From the NCBI RefSeq assembly GCF_021206925.1, contig NZ_JAJPRF010000024.1:1-39167 (forward strand): a DNA stretch of 39,167 nt, read 5' to 3'. Shown here one piece after another: positions 16,236 to 24,743 of the stretch. Both the position numbers and the translations under genes were made by a program. Each line of letters begins with the position of its first letter. The stretch's first letter is position 1. The notes below the pieces were generated by a model. That model saw only the letters and a list, made by a program, of their open reading frames with translations, was not told where the DNA came from and ran no database searches. This stretch comes from Rhodoflexus caldus. GTDB lineage: Bacteria > Bacteroidota > Bacteroidia > Cytophagales > Thermoflexibacteraceae.

Positions 16236-17216
16236 ATGACCACAAAAGGGCCGATTTCACAATTTATCGAAAAAAACTACCGCCATTTTAACGCTGCCGC
16301 ATTAGTAGATGCTGCCAAAGGCTACGAGGCGCATCTGGAAAAAGGCGGCCTGATGTTTATGACGCTGGCGGGGGCAATGTCCACAGCCGAATTGGGCATT
16401 TCTCTGGCCGAGATGATTCGTCAGGGCAAAGTACATGCCATTACCTGTACCGGTGCCAACTTAGAGGAAGACGTATTTAACCTCGTGGCTCACGATTTCT
16501 ACAAACGAATCCCGCGCTACCGCGACCTGACGCCGGCCGAAGAATGGGATTTGATGGAAAACGGCTTCAACCGCGTTACCGATACCTGCATCCCCGAAGG
16601 AGAAGCCATCCGCCGCATCGAGAAGCATATTTTTGAACTTTGGAAAGCTGCTGACGACAAAGGCGAGCGTTATTTGCCGCATGAGTTTTTCTATCAACTG
16701 CTGAAAAGCGGAGTTTTGGAGCAGTATTATCAAATCCCGCCTAAGGATTCATGGTTGCTGGCTGCCTGCGAGCGCAACCTGCCTATTTTCGTTCCGGGAT
16801 GGGAAGACTCTACGCTGGGTAACATCTTCGCTTCGTACTGCATCACAGGCGAGCTGAAGCCTTCTACCATGAAAAGCGGTATTGAGTATATGACCAGCCT
16901 TGCGCAATGGTACATTGACAACCACAAAACAGGCAACGGTATTGGTTTCTTCCAAATTGGCGGCGGCATTGCGGGCGATTTCCCCATCTGCGTGGTGCCT
17001 ATGTTGAAGCAAGATTTGGAAATGGATGAAATCAGCTTCTGGGCGTATTTCTGCCAAATTTCCGACTCTACTACCAGCTACGGCTCATATAGTGGTGCTG
17101 TTCCCAATGAAAAAATTTCATGGGGTAAATTGCATGTCAATTCGCCTTCTTATGTGATTGAGTCCGATGCAACCATTGTTGCGCCGTTGATTTTTGCTTA
17201 CGTGTTAGGTCAATAA
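16236..17216 (+). CDS. Deoxyhypusine synthase-like protein
   Basis: The 326-residue cytoplasmic protein has the deoxyhypusine synthase fold: MTLAGAMSTAELG (42-54), TCTGANLEED (70-79), VPGWEDSTLG, IGGGIAGDFP (241-250) and SWGKLH with Lys298, the residue that forms the enzyme-butylamine intermediate in eukaryotic DHS, followed by ESDATIVAPLI. Eukaryotic and archaeal DHS moves the butyl group of spermidine to eIF5A. Bacteria have no eIF5A, and bacterial homologues may act on polyamines or an unknown protein. ATG 16236 was chosen because homology begins there; the longer upstream frame overlaps obg. A terminator follows. Confidence 0.9.
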   Translation: MTTKGPISQFIEKNYRHFNAAALVDAAKGYEAHLEKGGLMFMTLAGAMSTAELGISLAEMIRQGKVHAITCTGANLEEDVFNLVAHDFYKRIPRYRDLTPAEEWDLMENGFNRVTDTCIPEGEAIRRIEKHIFELWKAADDKGERYLPHEFFYQLLKSGVLEQYYQIPPKDSWLLAACERNLPIFVPGWEDSTLGNIFASYCITGELKPSTMKSGIEYMTSLAQWYIDNHKTGNGIGFFQIGGGIAGDFPICVVPMLKQDLEMDEISFWAYFCQISDSTTSYGSYSGAVPNEKISWGKLHVNSPSYVIESDATIVAPLIFAYVLGQ

Positions 17217-17241
17217 ATTGCAATAACAAAAACATATGTAA

Positions 17242-17280
17242 TGAGGCTGCTTCCCGCAAGGAGGCAGCCTCAAATTTTTT
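17242..17280 (+). terminator. Intrinsic terminator
   Basis: TGAGGCTGC/GCAGCCTCA (17242-17250, 17264-17272) form a 9-bp stem, followed by AA and six T (17275-17280). It closes the deoxyhypusine-synthase-like gene. Confidence 0.9.
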
Positions 17281-17415
17281 GTATACAATTAAATGTTAAT
17301 GTGTTTAGTTTTAAGCATTTTTCTTTGAAACGGTGTACTTTTTTAATTAAAAGCCCTTTTTTAAAGGCTTAATATGAATTTTTGATGTGTTTTCACAGAA
17401 AAACGCCTTAAAAAT

Positions 17416-17446
17416 TTGACCTGTATTTTAAAAAACGTAATTTTGG
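17416..17446 (+). promoter_or_regulatory. Promoter of amt
   Basis: TTTG at 17416-17419, exactly 19 bases, then TAATTTTG at 17439-17446: a full match to the Bacteroidota consensus. The start of transcription would be near 17453, giving a leader of only about 18-21 bases. The rest of the AT-rich gap 17281-17415 shows nothing else recognisable. Confidence 0.8.
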
Positions 17447-17461
17447 ATACTACCAAAATTC
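17440..17461. promoter_or_regulatory. Palindrome overlapping the amt -7 box and start site
   Basis: AATTTTGG-N6-CCAAAATT is a perfect inverted repeat of 8-bp arms. It covers most of the -7 element and the predicted transcription start, where a bound repressor would block RNA polymerase. It could be the nitrogen-control site of amt (inference). Confidence 0.45.
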
Positions 17462-17470
17462 AAAGTGTTT

Positions 17471-18844
17471 ATGATGAAAAAGTGGACTCTTCCGTTTGCC
17501 CTGCTGGTGTTAGTTTCTTTGTGGGGATTGGTGCCGACAGTAACGCCCGCGCCTAATCCCGAACAGCCGATTAATACAGGCGATACGGCTTGGATGTTGG
17601 CAGCCGCAGGTTTAGTACTGCTCATGACCCCCGGCTTGGCATTTTTTTACGGCGGCATGGTGCGTTTCAAAAATGTGGTTTCTACCATGTTGCAGAGTTT
17701 TATTGCATTAGGCATAGTAAGCGTATTGTGGGTAGTGGTAGGTTTCAGCCTTGCCTTTGGCGATTCCTTTGGCGGGATTGTGGGTAACCCAACTACTTTC
17801 ATGATGTTCAATAACGTGGGGTTGGCAACGCACCCCGACCTTTCGCCCACCATTCCGTTCGCACTTTTTGCTTTGTTTCAACTCAAATTCGCAATTATTA
17901 CTCCTGCCCTGATTACGGGCGGTTTTGCAGAGCGCATACGTTTTTCATCGTTTATTTTGTTCATTACCTTATTCTGCCTGTTTATTTATGCACCGCTGGC
18001 ACACTGGACATGGCATCCCGAAGGTTTCCTGCGCAAGTGGGGCGTGCTTGACTTTGCAGGCGGTACTGTTGTGCATATTTCTGCCGGTTTTGCTGCCCTT
18101 GCGGGTGCAATGGTGCTTGGCCGCCGCAAAGACCATGGCAAAGAGCACGCTCCCTACAATATACCTTTCATCCTGCTTGGCACGGGGCTGCTGTGGTTTG
18201 GCTGGTTTGGCTTCAATGCCGGCTCGGCGCTGGGTGCTAACGAATTGGCGGCTTCTGCTTTTATGAATACCAACACGGCTTCAGCGGCTGCCATGCTGGC
18301 ATGGGTGTTTTTTGATGGCATGACGGGCAAGAAACCTTCTGCATTGGGAGCTTGCATTGGTGCGGTAGTCGGTTTGGTGGCCATTACACCCGCTGCGGGC
18401 TTCGTTACGGTAGGGCAAAGCCTGTTCATCGGTACGATAGCTGCTGTTATTAGCAATCTGGCGGTGCGTGTCAAAACCCGCTCTTCGTTAGATGACACGC
18501 TGGACGTATTCCCCTGCCACGGTCTGGGTGGCATCGTTGGTATGATTGCCACAGGTATTTTTGCCAAAGATGTGGGCTTGTTCTACGGTCAGACGCAGAC
18601 TTTTATGTACCACCTGCTCGGCTTGGCGATTGTATCGGTGTTCACTTTTGGAGGTTCGTGGTTGCTGTATAAATTCACTGCCTTGCTTATCCCTATTCGG
18701 GTACGTCCTGAATTTGAAACCGAAGGGTTAGACGTTTCGCAGCACAGTGAAAAAGCCAATGACGTGGAAAATATTTTCCACAGTGTTACACATAAGAACG
18801 GTAGAACTGCCGCTAAGGAGTATTACGAAGAAGAATTGCTTTAA
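17471..18844 (+). CDS. amt: Ammonium transporter, Amt family
   Basis: Inner-membrane ammonium channel of 457 residues. An N-terminal signal-like helix (about 5-25) is followed by 11 membrane segments with Amt blocks: DTAWMLAAAGLVLLMTPGLAFFYGG, GGFAERI, DFAGGTVVHISAG (carrying a conserved pore His), WFGWFGFNAGS, and DVFPCHGLGGI with the second pore His. The start may be 17471 or the adjacent ATG 17474. No glnB/glnK gene is beside it, although amt-glnK pairs are common. The cytoplasmic tail (about 40 residues, acidic end YYEEELL) may carry regulatory contacts. Confidence 0.96.
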   Translation: MMKKWTLPFALLVLVSLWGLVPTVTPAPNPEQPINTGDTAWMLAAAGLVLLMTPGLAFFYGGMVRFKNVVSTMLQSFIALGIVSVLWVVVGFSLAFGDSFGGIVGNPTTFMMFNNVGLATHPDLSPTIPFALFALFQLKFAIITPALITGGFAERIRFSSFILFITLFCLFIYAPLAHWTWHPEGFLRKWGVLDFAGGTVVHISAGFAALAGAMVLGRRKDHGKEHAPYNIPFILLGTGLLWFGWFGFNAGSALGANELAASAFMNTNTASAAAMLAWVFFDGMTGKKPSALGACIGAVVGLVAITPAAGFVTVGQSLFIGTIAAVISNLAVRVKTRSSLDDTLDVFPCHGLGGIVGMIATGIFAKDVGLFYGQTQTFMYHLLGLAIVSVFTFGGSWLLYKFTALLIPIRVRPEFETEGLDVSQHSEKANDVENIFHSVTHKNGRTAAKEYYEEELL

Positions 18845-18845
18845 T

Positions 18846-18865
18846 GCCTAAGTCTAAATTTAGGC
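18846..18865. terminator. Weak hairpin after amt
   Basis: GCCTAA/TTAGGC (18846-18851, 18860-18865) form a 6-bp stem between amt and the convergent DUF4834-type gene. The T tract is poor. Confidence 0.3.
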
Positions 18866-18909
18866 GTATTTGCCAGCACGCTGATTTTTAATCCAAACTA
18901 TCGGTTGGC

Positions 18910-19110
18910 TTATTTGATTTCTTCGTAGTCCACATATTCGCCGTCGGAGAAGTTCCGGCGGCTTTTTTTATTGGCTGCTGTTTGGCGGATTATGATTTCA
19001 TCCTCCGGTTGAAAGATGCGATTGACACGCCGCGCCACCCGAATGATGCTTCCCGAAAAGCGGATGAGAAAATAAAGGAACAAAAACAGCAGCAGCAGTG
19101 TTTTTAACAT
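18910..19110 (-). CDS. Small membrane protein, DUF4834-like
   Basis: A 66-residue protein starting at ATG 19110, with one membrane helix at the N-terminus (MLKTLLLLFLFLYFLIRF), a basic segment and the C-terminal motif EYVDYEEIK. This arrangement is that of DUF4834, a small Bacteroidota-specific family of unknown function. A longer frame upstream (to 19176) gives no better start. It converges with amt and diverges from tatA, which homologues often neighbour or resemble in layout (weak memory, not checked). Confidence 0.75.
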   Translation of the reverse strand: MLKTLLLLFLFLYFLIRFSGSIIRVARRVNRIFQPEDEIIIRQTAANKKSRRNFSDGEYVDYEEIK

Positions 19111-19194
19111 GATGTACGATGGAAATAGGTATGCAAAATTAGCGAAGCCGTCGGACTTCTCATTTGACCATCTCACTTTTGCCCGTTAAATACG

Positions 19195-19202
19195 TATATT
19201 TG
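19195..19202 (+). promoter_or_regulatory. Candidate -7 element for tatA
   Basis: TATATTTG matches TAnnTTTG, 23 bases before the tatA ATG. Upstream TTTG boxes are at 13 and 28 bases, neither at the ideal spacing. Confidence 0.4.
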
Positions 19203-19225
19203 CCCACCTTTTTTCTCATAAAAAT

Positions 19226-19432
19226 ATGTTGCAAAGCATTTTATTATTCCTCGGAAGTATCGGCGGCCCTGAGTTGTTGCTGATTCTGTTCGTAATTCTG
19301 CTTTTCTTCGGTGCGAAGAAATTGCCCGAACTGGCTCGCGGCTTAGGCAGAGGCATTCGCGAGTTTAAAGATGCCACCCGTGAAATTAAAGACGAAATTG
19401 AACAGGGCGTAAAAGAACAGCCCAAACAATAA
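19226..19432 (+). CDS. tatA: Sec-independent translocase subunit TatA/E
   Basis: TatA forms the pore of the twin-arginine export pathway for folded proteins. The 68-residue protein has an N-terminal membrane helix (about 5-27, GGPELLLILFVILLFFG), the FG hinge, an amphipathic helix AKKLPELARGLGRGIREFK and a charged tail. tatC is not in the window. A terminator follows. Confidence 0.95.
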   Translation: MLQSILLFLGSIGGPELLLILFVILLFFGAKKLPELARGLGRGIREFKDATREIKDEIEQGVKEQPKQ

Positions 19433-19454
19433 ATCTTTATGTATTTGTGTTGCG

Positions 19455-19481
19455 CCTGACAGGTTTCCGAAATCTGTCAGG
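19455..19481 (+). terminator. Terminator after tatA
   Basis: CCTGACAG/CTGTCAGG (19455-19462, 19474-19481) pair over 8 bp, with further TTTC/GAAA pairing inside. A T-rich stretch (TGTTATTATT) follows. Confidence 0.7.
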
Positions 19482-19515
19482 TGTTATTATTGCCCAAACC
19501 TAAACTTCTTCTAAC

Positions 19516-20946
19516 TTGTACCGCTCTTTTGCCGATATCCGCACCGCCTTGTCGCAAGGTTCAACTACGGTAGCTTCCTTGGTGCAGCATTACATAGATG
19601 TTGTTGCCCAAAGGAACGGAGAACTCAACGCTTTTTTGGAAACATACAACGAGGAAGCGTTGCAACAGGCACATCAGATTGACCAAAAAATCGCTGACGG
19701 CCGTGCAGGCAGGCTCGCAGGCATGGTCATCGGGCTGAAAGATGTCATTTGCTACCAAAATCACCGTTTACAAGCAGCGAGCCGCATTTTAGATGGTTTT
19801 CACTCCCAGTTTTCGGCTACTGTGGTAGAGCGATTGCTGGCCGAAGATGCCATTATATTAGGCAGGCAAAACTGCGATGAGTTTGCAATGGGTTCATCCA
19901 GCGAAAACTCGGCGTTTGGTGCTGTGCGCAATGCTGCCGATATCAACCGCGTGCCCGGTGGTTCTTCGGGCGGCTCGGCAGTGGCTGTGCAGGCACATAT
20001 GTGTACCGCTTCATTAGGAACGGATACGGGCGGCTCGGTGCGCCAACCGGCTTCCTTTTGCGGGCTTGTCGGCGTAAAGCCTACCTACGGTCGCCTTTCG
20101 CGGCACGGGTTGCTGGCTTATGCCTCATCTTTTGACTGCATCGGTACACTTACGCATACGGTTGAAGACGCGGCACTGCTGTTAGAAGTTATGGCCGGTG
20201 CCGATAATTTTGACAGCACTGCTTCTACCCAACCCGTAACGCCTTACAGCAAGCAGGTAGAAGAACAACCCAAGCGCGGCAAAGTTGCCTACATCCGCGA
20301 AACGGTAGAAAGCGAAGGCGTAAGCTCGGAGGTAAAAGAACATATCCTGCGGGCAATTGAAATGCTGCGAAGCGAAGGGTTTACCGTAGAAGCCGTTGAT
20401 TTTCCGCTGCTGGAATACATTTTGCCTACATACTACATTCTTACGACAGCCGAGGCAAGCACCAACTTGGCGCGCTACGACGGTGTCCGCTACGGCTATC
20501 GCAGCCCCCGTGCAACCGACTTGGAAAGTCTTTACAAACTCACCCGCTCGGAGGCTTTCGGCAAGGAAGTACAGCGCCGTATCTTGCTCGGAACGTTCGT
20601 TTTGAGCGCAAGTTATTACGACGCTTATTTTACCAAAGCACAGCGCGTTCGTCGCCTGATTATGGAGAAAACCAAGGCAATTCTTGCCGAATATGACTTC
20701 ATTTTGTCGCCAACCTCACCTACAACCGCATTCAGAGTAGGGGAATTGAGCGATAATCCGTTGCAAATGTATTTGGCAGATATTTTCTCGGTACAGGCCA
20801 ACGTGGCAGGCATTCCGGCCATTTCTATCCCTTGCGGCAACGACACAGAGGGGATGTCCATAGGGCTTCAAGTAATGGGGAATTTCTTTGAAGAAGCGAA
20901 AATGCTTGCTTTTGCTCGCTTTTTAATGGAAAAATGTGCAAATTAA
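19516..20946 (+). CDS. gatA: Asp-tRNA(Asn)/Glu-tRNA(Gln) amidotransferase subunit A
   Basis: GatA is the glutaminase/amidase subunit of GatCAB, which converts misacylated Glu-tRNAGln (and Asp-tRNAAsn). The 476-residue protein has the amidase catalytic triad at family spacing: Lys75 (GLKDV), Ser150 (GGSSGGSA) and nucleophile Ser174 (TGGSVRQPA). The N-terminal FADIRTALSQG matches the family start. The frame has a stop at 19501-19503 and no ATG before this homology, so the start must be the TTG at 19516. gatB and gatC are not adjacent. The mltD-like gene follows after 18 bp. Confidence 0.95.
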   Translation: MYRSFADIRTALSQGSTTVASLVQHYIDVVAQRNGELNAFLETYNEEALQQAHQIDQKIADGRAGRLAGMVIGLKDVICYQNHRLQAASRILDGFHSQFSATVVERLLAEDAIILGRQNCDEFAMGSSSENSAFGAVRNAADINRVPGGSSGGSAVAVQAHMCTASLGTDTGGSVRQPASFCGLVGVKPTYGRLSRHGLLAYASSFDCIGTLTHTVEDAALLLEVMAGADNFDSTASTQPVTPYSKQVEEQPKRGKVAYIRETVESEGVSSEVKEHILRAIEMLRSEGFTVEAVDFPLLEYILPTYYILTTAEASTNLARYDGVRYGYRSPRATDLESLYKLTRSEAFGKEVQRRILLGTFVLSASYYDAYFTKAQRVRRLIMEKTKAILAEYDFILSPTSPTTAFRVGELSDNPLQMYLADIFSVQANVAGIPAISIPCGNDTEGMSIGLQVMGNFFEEAKMLAFARFLMEKCAN

Positions 20947-20964
20947 CACCCGCTTAACCCAACG

Positions 20965-22656
20965 ATGCGTATGTCAGATAATTCTCAACCGGCCTCGTTT
21001 CTGTGCAAGGCATTTCTGATGTTGCTGTTAGCGGCACCTTTTATCAGTTCCCATTCTTTTGCTCAAACATCTGACAATCAGATTGATAAGGATAGAATGA
21101 ACCGATTAAAGCGCATGTCCGACTCTCTTTCCATTGTTCGGAATTACGATGTGGCAATTGCGCTTTTTCAGGATTTCATGGGTTTGATTTACCCGATGGA
21201 AACCAAGAGTGCAGGTGAGGAGAATGATATAGCAGAGGCAATTGCAACCATTGATAAAGATTTGATTTTCAAACCACTGCCCAATGTAGTTCATTACGAA
21301 GACGAGGATGTGGTTTACGATTACATACCCCGCCCAACCGAAGTGCTGGTAGCCCAGCGTTTTTCTTGTCTCAATTCGCAAATGCCGCTGACGCTGAACG
21401 AACGGGTACATGAATTCATAGACTTTTTTACTGTCCGCCGCCGCGATTACACCATGCGGATGCTTGCCAAAAAGAACATTTACTTCCCGATTTTTGAAAA
21501 GTATCTGGCAGCATATGGCCTTCCCGATGAGTTGAAATATCTGTCCATCATAGAGTCGGCATTAAATCCGCGTGCTATTTCCCGTGCAGGGGCTGGGGGG
21601 CTGTGGCAATTTATGCCCGCAACCGGCCGCATGTACGGGCTGAAACAAAACGCTTTTATAGATGAACGCTTTGACCCCGAAAAAGCAACGGAAGCAGCTT
21701 GTAAATACCTGAAATCGCTGTATAACTTTTTCGGCGGCGATTGGGAATTGGCATTGGCTGCTTATAACTGTGGCCCCGGCAATATCCAGAAAGCCATCCG
21801 CAGGGCAGGAGGCAAGAGTAATTTTTGGGAGATTTACAACTTTTTGCCCAAAGAAACCCGCGCCTATGTGCCTATTTTCACGGCGGTGGTTTATGCGATG
21901 AACTATGCCGAGGAACACAACTTGGTGCAAGACCAGCCCTATTTCGCCATTGACTACGATGTAATCAGCATTAACAATTATGTACCGCTGCGCCATATTG
22001 CGGAAAAGTTGAATGTATGCTTGGAAGATTTGGAAGAACTCAACCCCGAGCTGAAGCGCGGCATTGTACCCGGAACGGCTGCATGGGCTTATCCTCTGCG
22101 CATCCCTGCCGACCGGATGGATTACTTTGCCGATAATTACGAAGCGATTGTAAAACCCGGCAAATCTAATGCGCAGGTGCGTTATGTGGCAGAACTCACC
22201 CGTCCGTCGCGTAAAGCAGCCGTTGTTACGCACAAGGTGCGTAGTGGCGAATCGTTGAGCACAATTGCCCAAAAGTATGGTGTCAGCATCAGCAACTTGA
22301 AAAGATGGAATAACCTGAGTTCGGATAATATTCAGGTCGGCAAAAACCTGAAAGTTACTCCGCCGACAGGCGATGGTGAACACAAACCCGTTGCTGCCAC
22401 GAGCTCAACTACTGTGATAGCTTCTAACAAGCCGTTACCTGCCGAAAAATCGCAGACCGTAGTTGCCAAAAATACAATTACAAAAAATGCTGCCTCCCAA
22501 AATACGGGCAACAAAGCAGGCGTGCATATTGTGGACAGCGGCGATACACTGTGGGGTATTGCCAAACGTTACAATATGTCGGTAGAGCAACTCAAAAAAC
22601 TGAACAATATCAAAGACAACAAGCTGAGCTTAGGACAGAAAATTGTGGTGCGATAA
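20965..22656 (+). CDS. mltD: Membrane-bound lytic transglycosylase with two LysM domains
   Basis: Secreted peptidoglycan-cleaving enzyme. The 563-residue protein has a signal peptide (about 1-33, ending HSFAQ), a helical N-terminal region, and an SLT domain (about 170-330). In it are catalytic Glu197 (LSIIESALNPRA), GLWQFMPATG (212-221) and AYNCGPGN. Two LysM peptidoglycan-binding domains follow (about 435-480 and 518-563), separated by a Thr/Lys/Ala-rich linker. The architecture is that of MltD. It follows gatA by 18 bp and may be cotranscribed. Confidence 0.93.
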   Translation: MRMSDNSQPASFLCKAFLMLLLAAPFISSHSFAQTSDNQIDKDRMNRLKRMSDSLSIVRNYDVAIALFQDFMGLIYPMETKSAGEENDIAEAIATIDKDLIFKPLPNVVHYEDEDVVYDYIPRPTEVLVAQRFSCLNSQMPLTLNERVHEFIDFFTVRRRDYTMRMLAKKNIYFPIFEKYLAAYGLPDELKYLSIIESALNPRAISRAGAGGLWQFMPATGRMYGLKQNAFIDERFDPEKATEAACKYLKSLYNFFGGDWELALAAYNCGPGNIQKAIRRAGGKSNFWEIYNFLPKETRAYVPIFTAVVYAMNYAEEHNLVQDQPYFAIDYDVISINNYVPLRHIAEKLNVCLEDLEELNPELKRGIVPGTAAWAYPLRIPADRMDYFADNYEAIVKPGKSNAQVRYVAELTRPSRKAAVVTHKVRSGESLSTIAQKYGVSISNLKRWNNLSSDNIQVGKNLKVTPPTGDGEHKPVAATSSTTVIASNKPLPAEKSQTVVAKNTITKNAASQNTGNKAGVHIVDSGDTLWGIAKRYNMSVEQLKKLNNIKDNKLSLGQKIVVR

Positions 22657-22671
22657 CCAAATAACTCGCGC

Positions 22672-22714
22672 AAATCCCAAATCCGAATTCCCCATTCCCA
22701 AATCCGAACTCCGG
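22672..22714. repeat. Dispersed AATCCGAA-type short repeat, copy 2
   Basis: Degenerate units (aatccca, aatccga, attcccc, aatccga) follow the mltD stop. They share the 11-mer ATCCGAATTCC with the array at 10295-10328. The remainder of the gap to 22727 shows nothing else. Confidence 0.55.
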
Positions 22715-22727
22715 AATGCTGTTTTGT

Positions 22728-23435
22728 TCAATTGCTCAACAGCGCAAAAAAATGCAGTGCTACTTGTGAGTAATTGTAATAGCCTGTTTCCCAATGAGCA
22801 ATTGTGAAAAAATTGCGTGTGGTAAATTGTTGCAACTGTTCGCCGTTGAGTTGCCAGCCGGCATTGTAGGCTGTTGCCAGCCAGCGTACCTGTTCGTTGG
22901 CGGGTAGATATCGCCAATGCGGGAATCGGTACATCATCACCCGATAGAATAAGGCCAGATATTCGCTTTGCCCTTGCAAAGTTGCCAGTCGTTCCAATCG
23001 TTTTTCGCGGTTGTGTTTGATATCGGTGGTGTCTGTTGCTGACACAGGTGCAGGCAATTGGTGCCGAAGGGCAAATTTTTCAAGGCTTTCCGCAAATGCA
23101 GGCTTCATCTGAAAAAAGCCCACGGAAAAATTGGCGTAATCTTGCCCAAAGTTTACATACATCATCTCGAGGCTAATCATCTCTATGGCATTGGAGAGGG
23201 CATTGTATCTCATCAATTCCGGCGCAACGATGGCCAGCAGCACGTTTGCAGGGAGGTTTTGCGACTGCCAGTAAGCAACTGCACTGCGCCCCTCGTGTGC
23301 CAAAAGGGTTTTTGCAGCGGCAAAGTGTCGGCCAAACTTTTCTGCCAGATAGTGCGCGGCACTATCCCTGCTGATGCATTTGCCGCTGCCTCCCCAAAAC
23401 AACAGGATGACAAGTATCACAAAGTTTTTTTGCAT
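22728..23435 (-). CDS. Lytic-transglycosylase-like secreted protein
   Basis: The 235-residue protein starts at ATG 23435 with a signal peptide (MQKNFVILVILLFWGG). The core reads like a divergent SLT/goose-lysozyme fold: APELMRYN with a candidate catalytic Glu, SVGFFQMKP in place of GLWQFMP, and TAYNAGW in place of AYNAGP. It is thus probably a peptidoglycan hydrolase, though the family is remote and activity unproven. Its first codons overlap the end of the upstream gene (stop 23417) by 19 bp, showing operon coupling. It is convergent with mltD. Confidence 0.65.
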   Translation of the reverse strand: MQKNFVILVILLFWGGSGKCISRDSAAHYLAEKFGRHFAAAKTLLAHEGRSAVAYWQSQNLPANVLLAIVAPELMRYNALSNAIEMISLEMMYVNFGQDYANFSVGFFQMKPAFAESLEKFALRHQLPAPVSATDTTDIKHNREKRLERLATLQGQSEYLALFYRVMMYRFPHWRYLPANEQVRWLATAYNAGWQLNGEQLQQFTTRNFFTIAHWETGYYNYSQVALHFFALLSN

Positions 23436-24673
23436 AAGTAAACGCTGCCGTCTTTGTAAGGTGCCAGCCAACTGACCGTCATTTTGCCATTTTCCATGAA
23501 GGTATTTATTTGCATGGCAACAGGCGCAACCGTTCCATCGGCAAAGGCAATGCCGCCGCGACTGACCTTGAACAGTTCTTCGCCTTTTTCGTTGAACATA
23601 GTGTTAGACAAGTCCTGATACTCACTGAATGTTTTGGTTAGTTTGCCGTTTACGTACAACTTAGTACCGTTTTGCAGCGAACAGAACGATTTGCCATCAG
23701 GGCTAAAAAAACTGTTGGCATAATCAAAAAGCAGGCTGCCGTCTTTAGCTTGCTCGACAGGGAAACGCCGCCCGTCGTTGAGAAGCAACTCTTGTTTTAC
23801 TTGTTGGTAATTGCTGAAATCGGTGATAATTACTGCCGCATTTTTGCCATCGCCGGATGCCAACAGGCTGAATGCTATATTGGTAGCTTGACGGTCGGGA
23901 GGGACAATTTGCAAAGGAGTAGGCATCTGGTCGCTAATCAGGCGGTATTCCTGCCATATTTTGCTATAATCGTTGCTATAATTGGGCATTACAATAGCAA
24001 AAAAGCTCTTCCCGTCGGTGCTGAGGGCGGCTTCCTGAATTAACGCATAAGGGCCGTAGGTTTTGCCGTTATGTACGATTACCTGCTCTTCGCCTATGGG
24101 TATGCCGTTCATCATTAGCTTGCGGAATTGTATGAGCCCTTTATCTCCTTCGTTGTGAGGGGGGGAAACTTTGGCAGCAAAGCGGTACAGGTTTTTACTT
24201 GACCCTATTTCGGAGGTAATGCCGTATTGAGCTACTGTTTTGCGGTCTGAGTTTTTGATGGGTTCGCTCCACTTGCCATCCCGAAAGACCTGAATCGTTT
24301 TATTGACTTTATGACCTGCCACAAGCACCAGCTCGGTGCGGGTAGCGGTTGAAAACATCCGCGATTCATCGTAAAATATGAATGTTCCTTCGGGAAGGTC
24401 GGTTATTTTTTGTGCCATAACTGTGGCAATGGGCGTGTAGGAAAGAGCAGCATCAGGGCTTGGGAGGTTGTTGCTGCCGTTGTTATTGTTATTGTTAGCG
24501 GGTGGATTACCCGTTGGGGCAGAGGGTGCGGGTTCTTGCTTGGCCGTCCCTGATTTTTCCTCTATTTTATTTTGCACTTTCTCTTTGGCCTTTTTGAGCA
24601 GGTCGCCTACTTGCCCAAAGGCAGCGGCAGCAATAAACCATATCGCTGCCGCCGTTATTATCAGCTTTTTCAT
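23417..24673 (-). CDS. Secreted PD40/WD-like repeat protein
   Basis: The 418-residue protein has a signal peptide (about 1-20, AAAAFG/Q), a short charged coiled segment (LLKKAKEKVQNKIEEK) and a Pro/Asn-rich linker with six consecutive Asn. A beta-rich body follows with recurring short motifs (STDGKSFF, SGDGKNAAV, SPDGKSFC), as in PD40/TolB-type propellers. Function is unknown; a periplasmic binding or scaffold role is possible. It overlaps the transglycosylase-like gene downstream by 19 bp. Confidence 0.7.
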   Translation of the reverse strand: MKKLIITAAAIWFIAAAAFGQVGDLLKKAKEKVQNKIEEKSGTAKQEPAPSAPTGNPPANNNNNNGSNNLPSPDAALSYTPIATVMAQKITDLPEGTFIFYDESRMFSTATRTELVLVAGHKVNKTIQVFRDGKWSEPIKNSDRKTVAQYGITSEIGSSKNLYRFAAKVSPPHNEGDKGLIQFRKLMMNGIPIGEEQVIVHNGKTYGPYALIQEAALSTDGKSFFAIVMPNYSNDYSKIWQEYRLISDQMPTPLQIVPPDRQATNIAFSLLASGDGKNAAVIITDFSNYQQVKQELLLNDGRRFPVEQAKDGSLLFDYANSFFSPDGKSFCSLQNGTKLYVNGKLTKTFSEYQDLSNTMFNEKGEELFKVSRGGIAFADGTVAPVAMQINTFMENGKMTVSWLAPYKDGSVYLCKKTL

Positions 24674-24743
24674 GACATTGGTATTTTTAGTTACCGAAAA
24701 GCTACAAAAAAGCTGTTAAAAAACCTAAAAAGTTACACGTTTA

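Noticed and set aside
21562-22383. Long minus-strand frame opposite mltD
   Set aside because: It is antisense to the SLT and LysM coding region and has no independent support.
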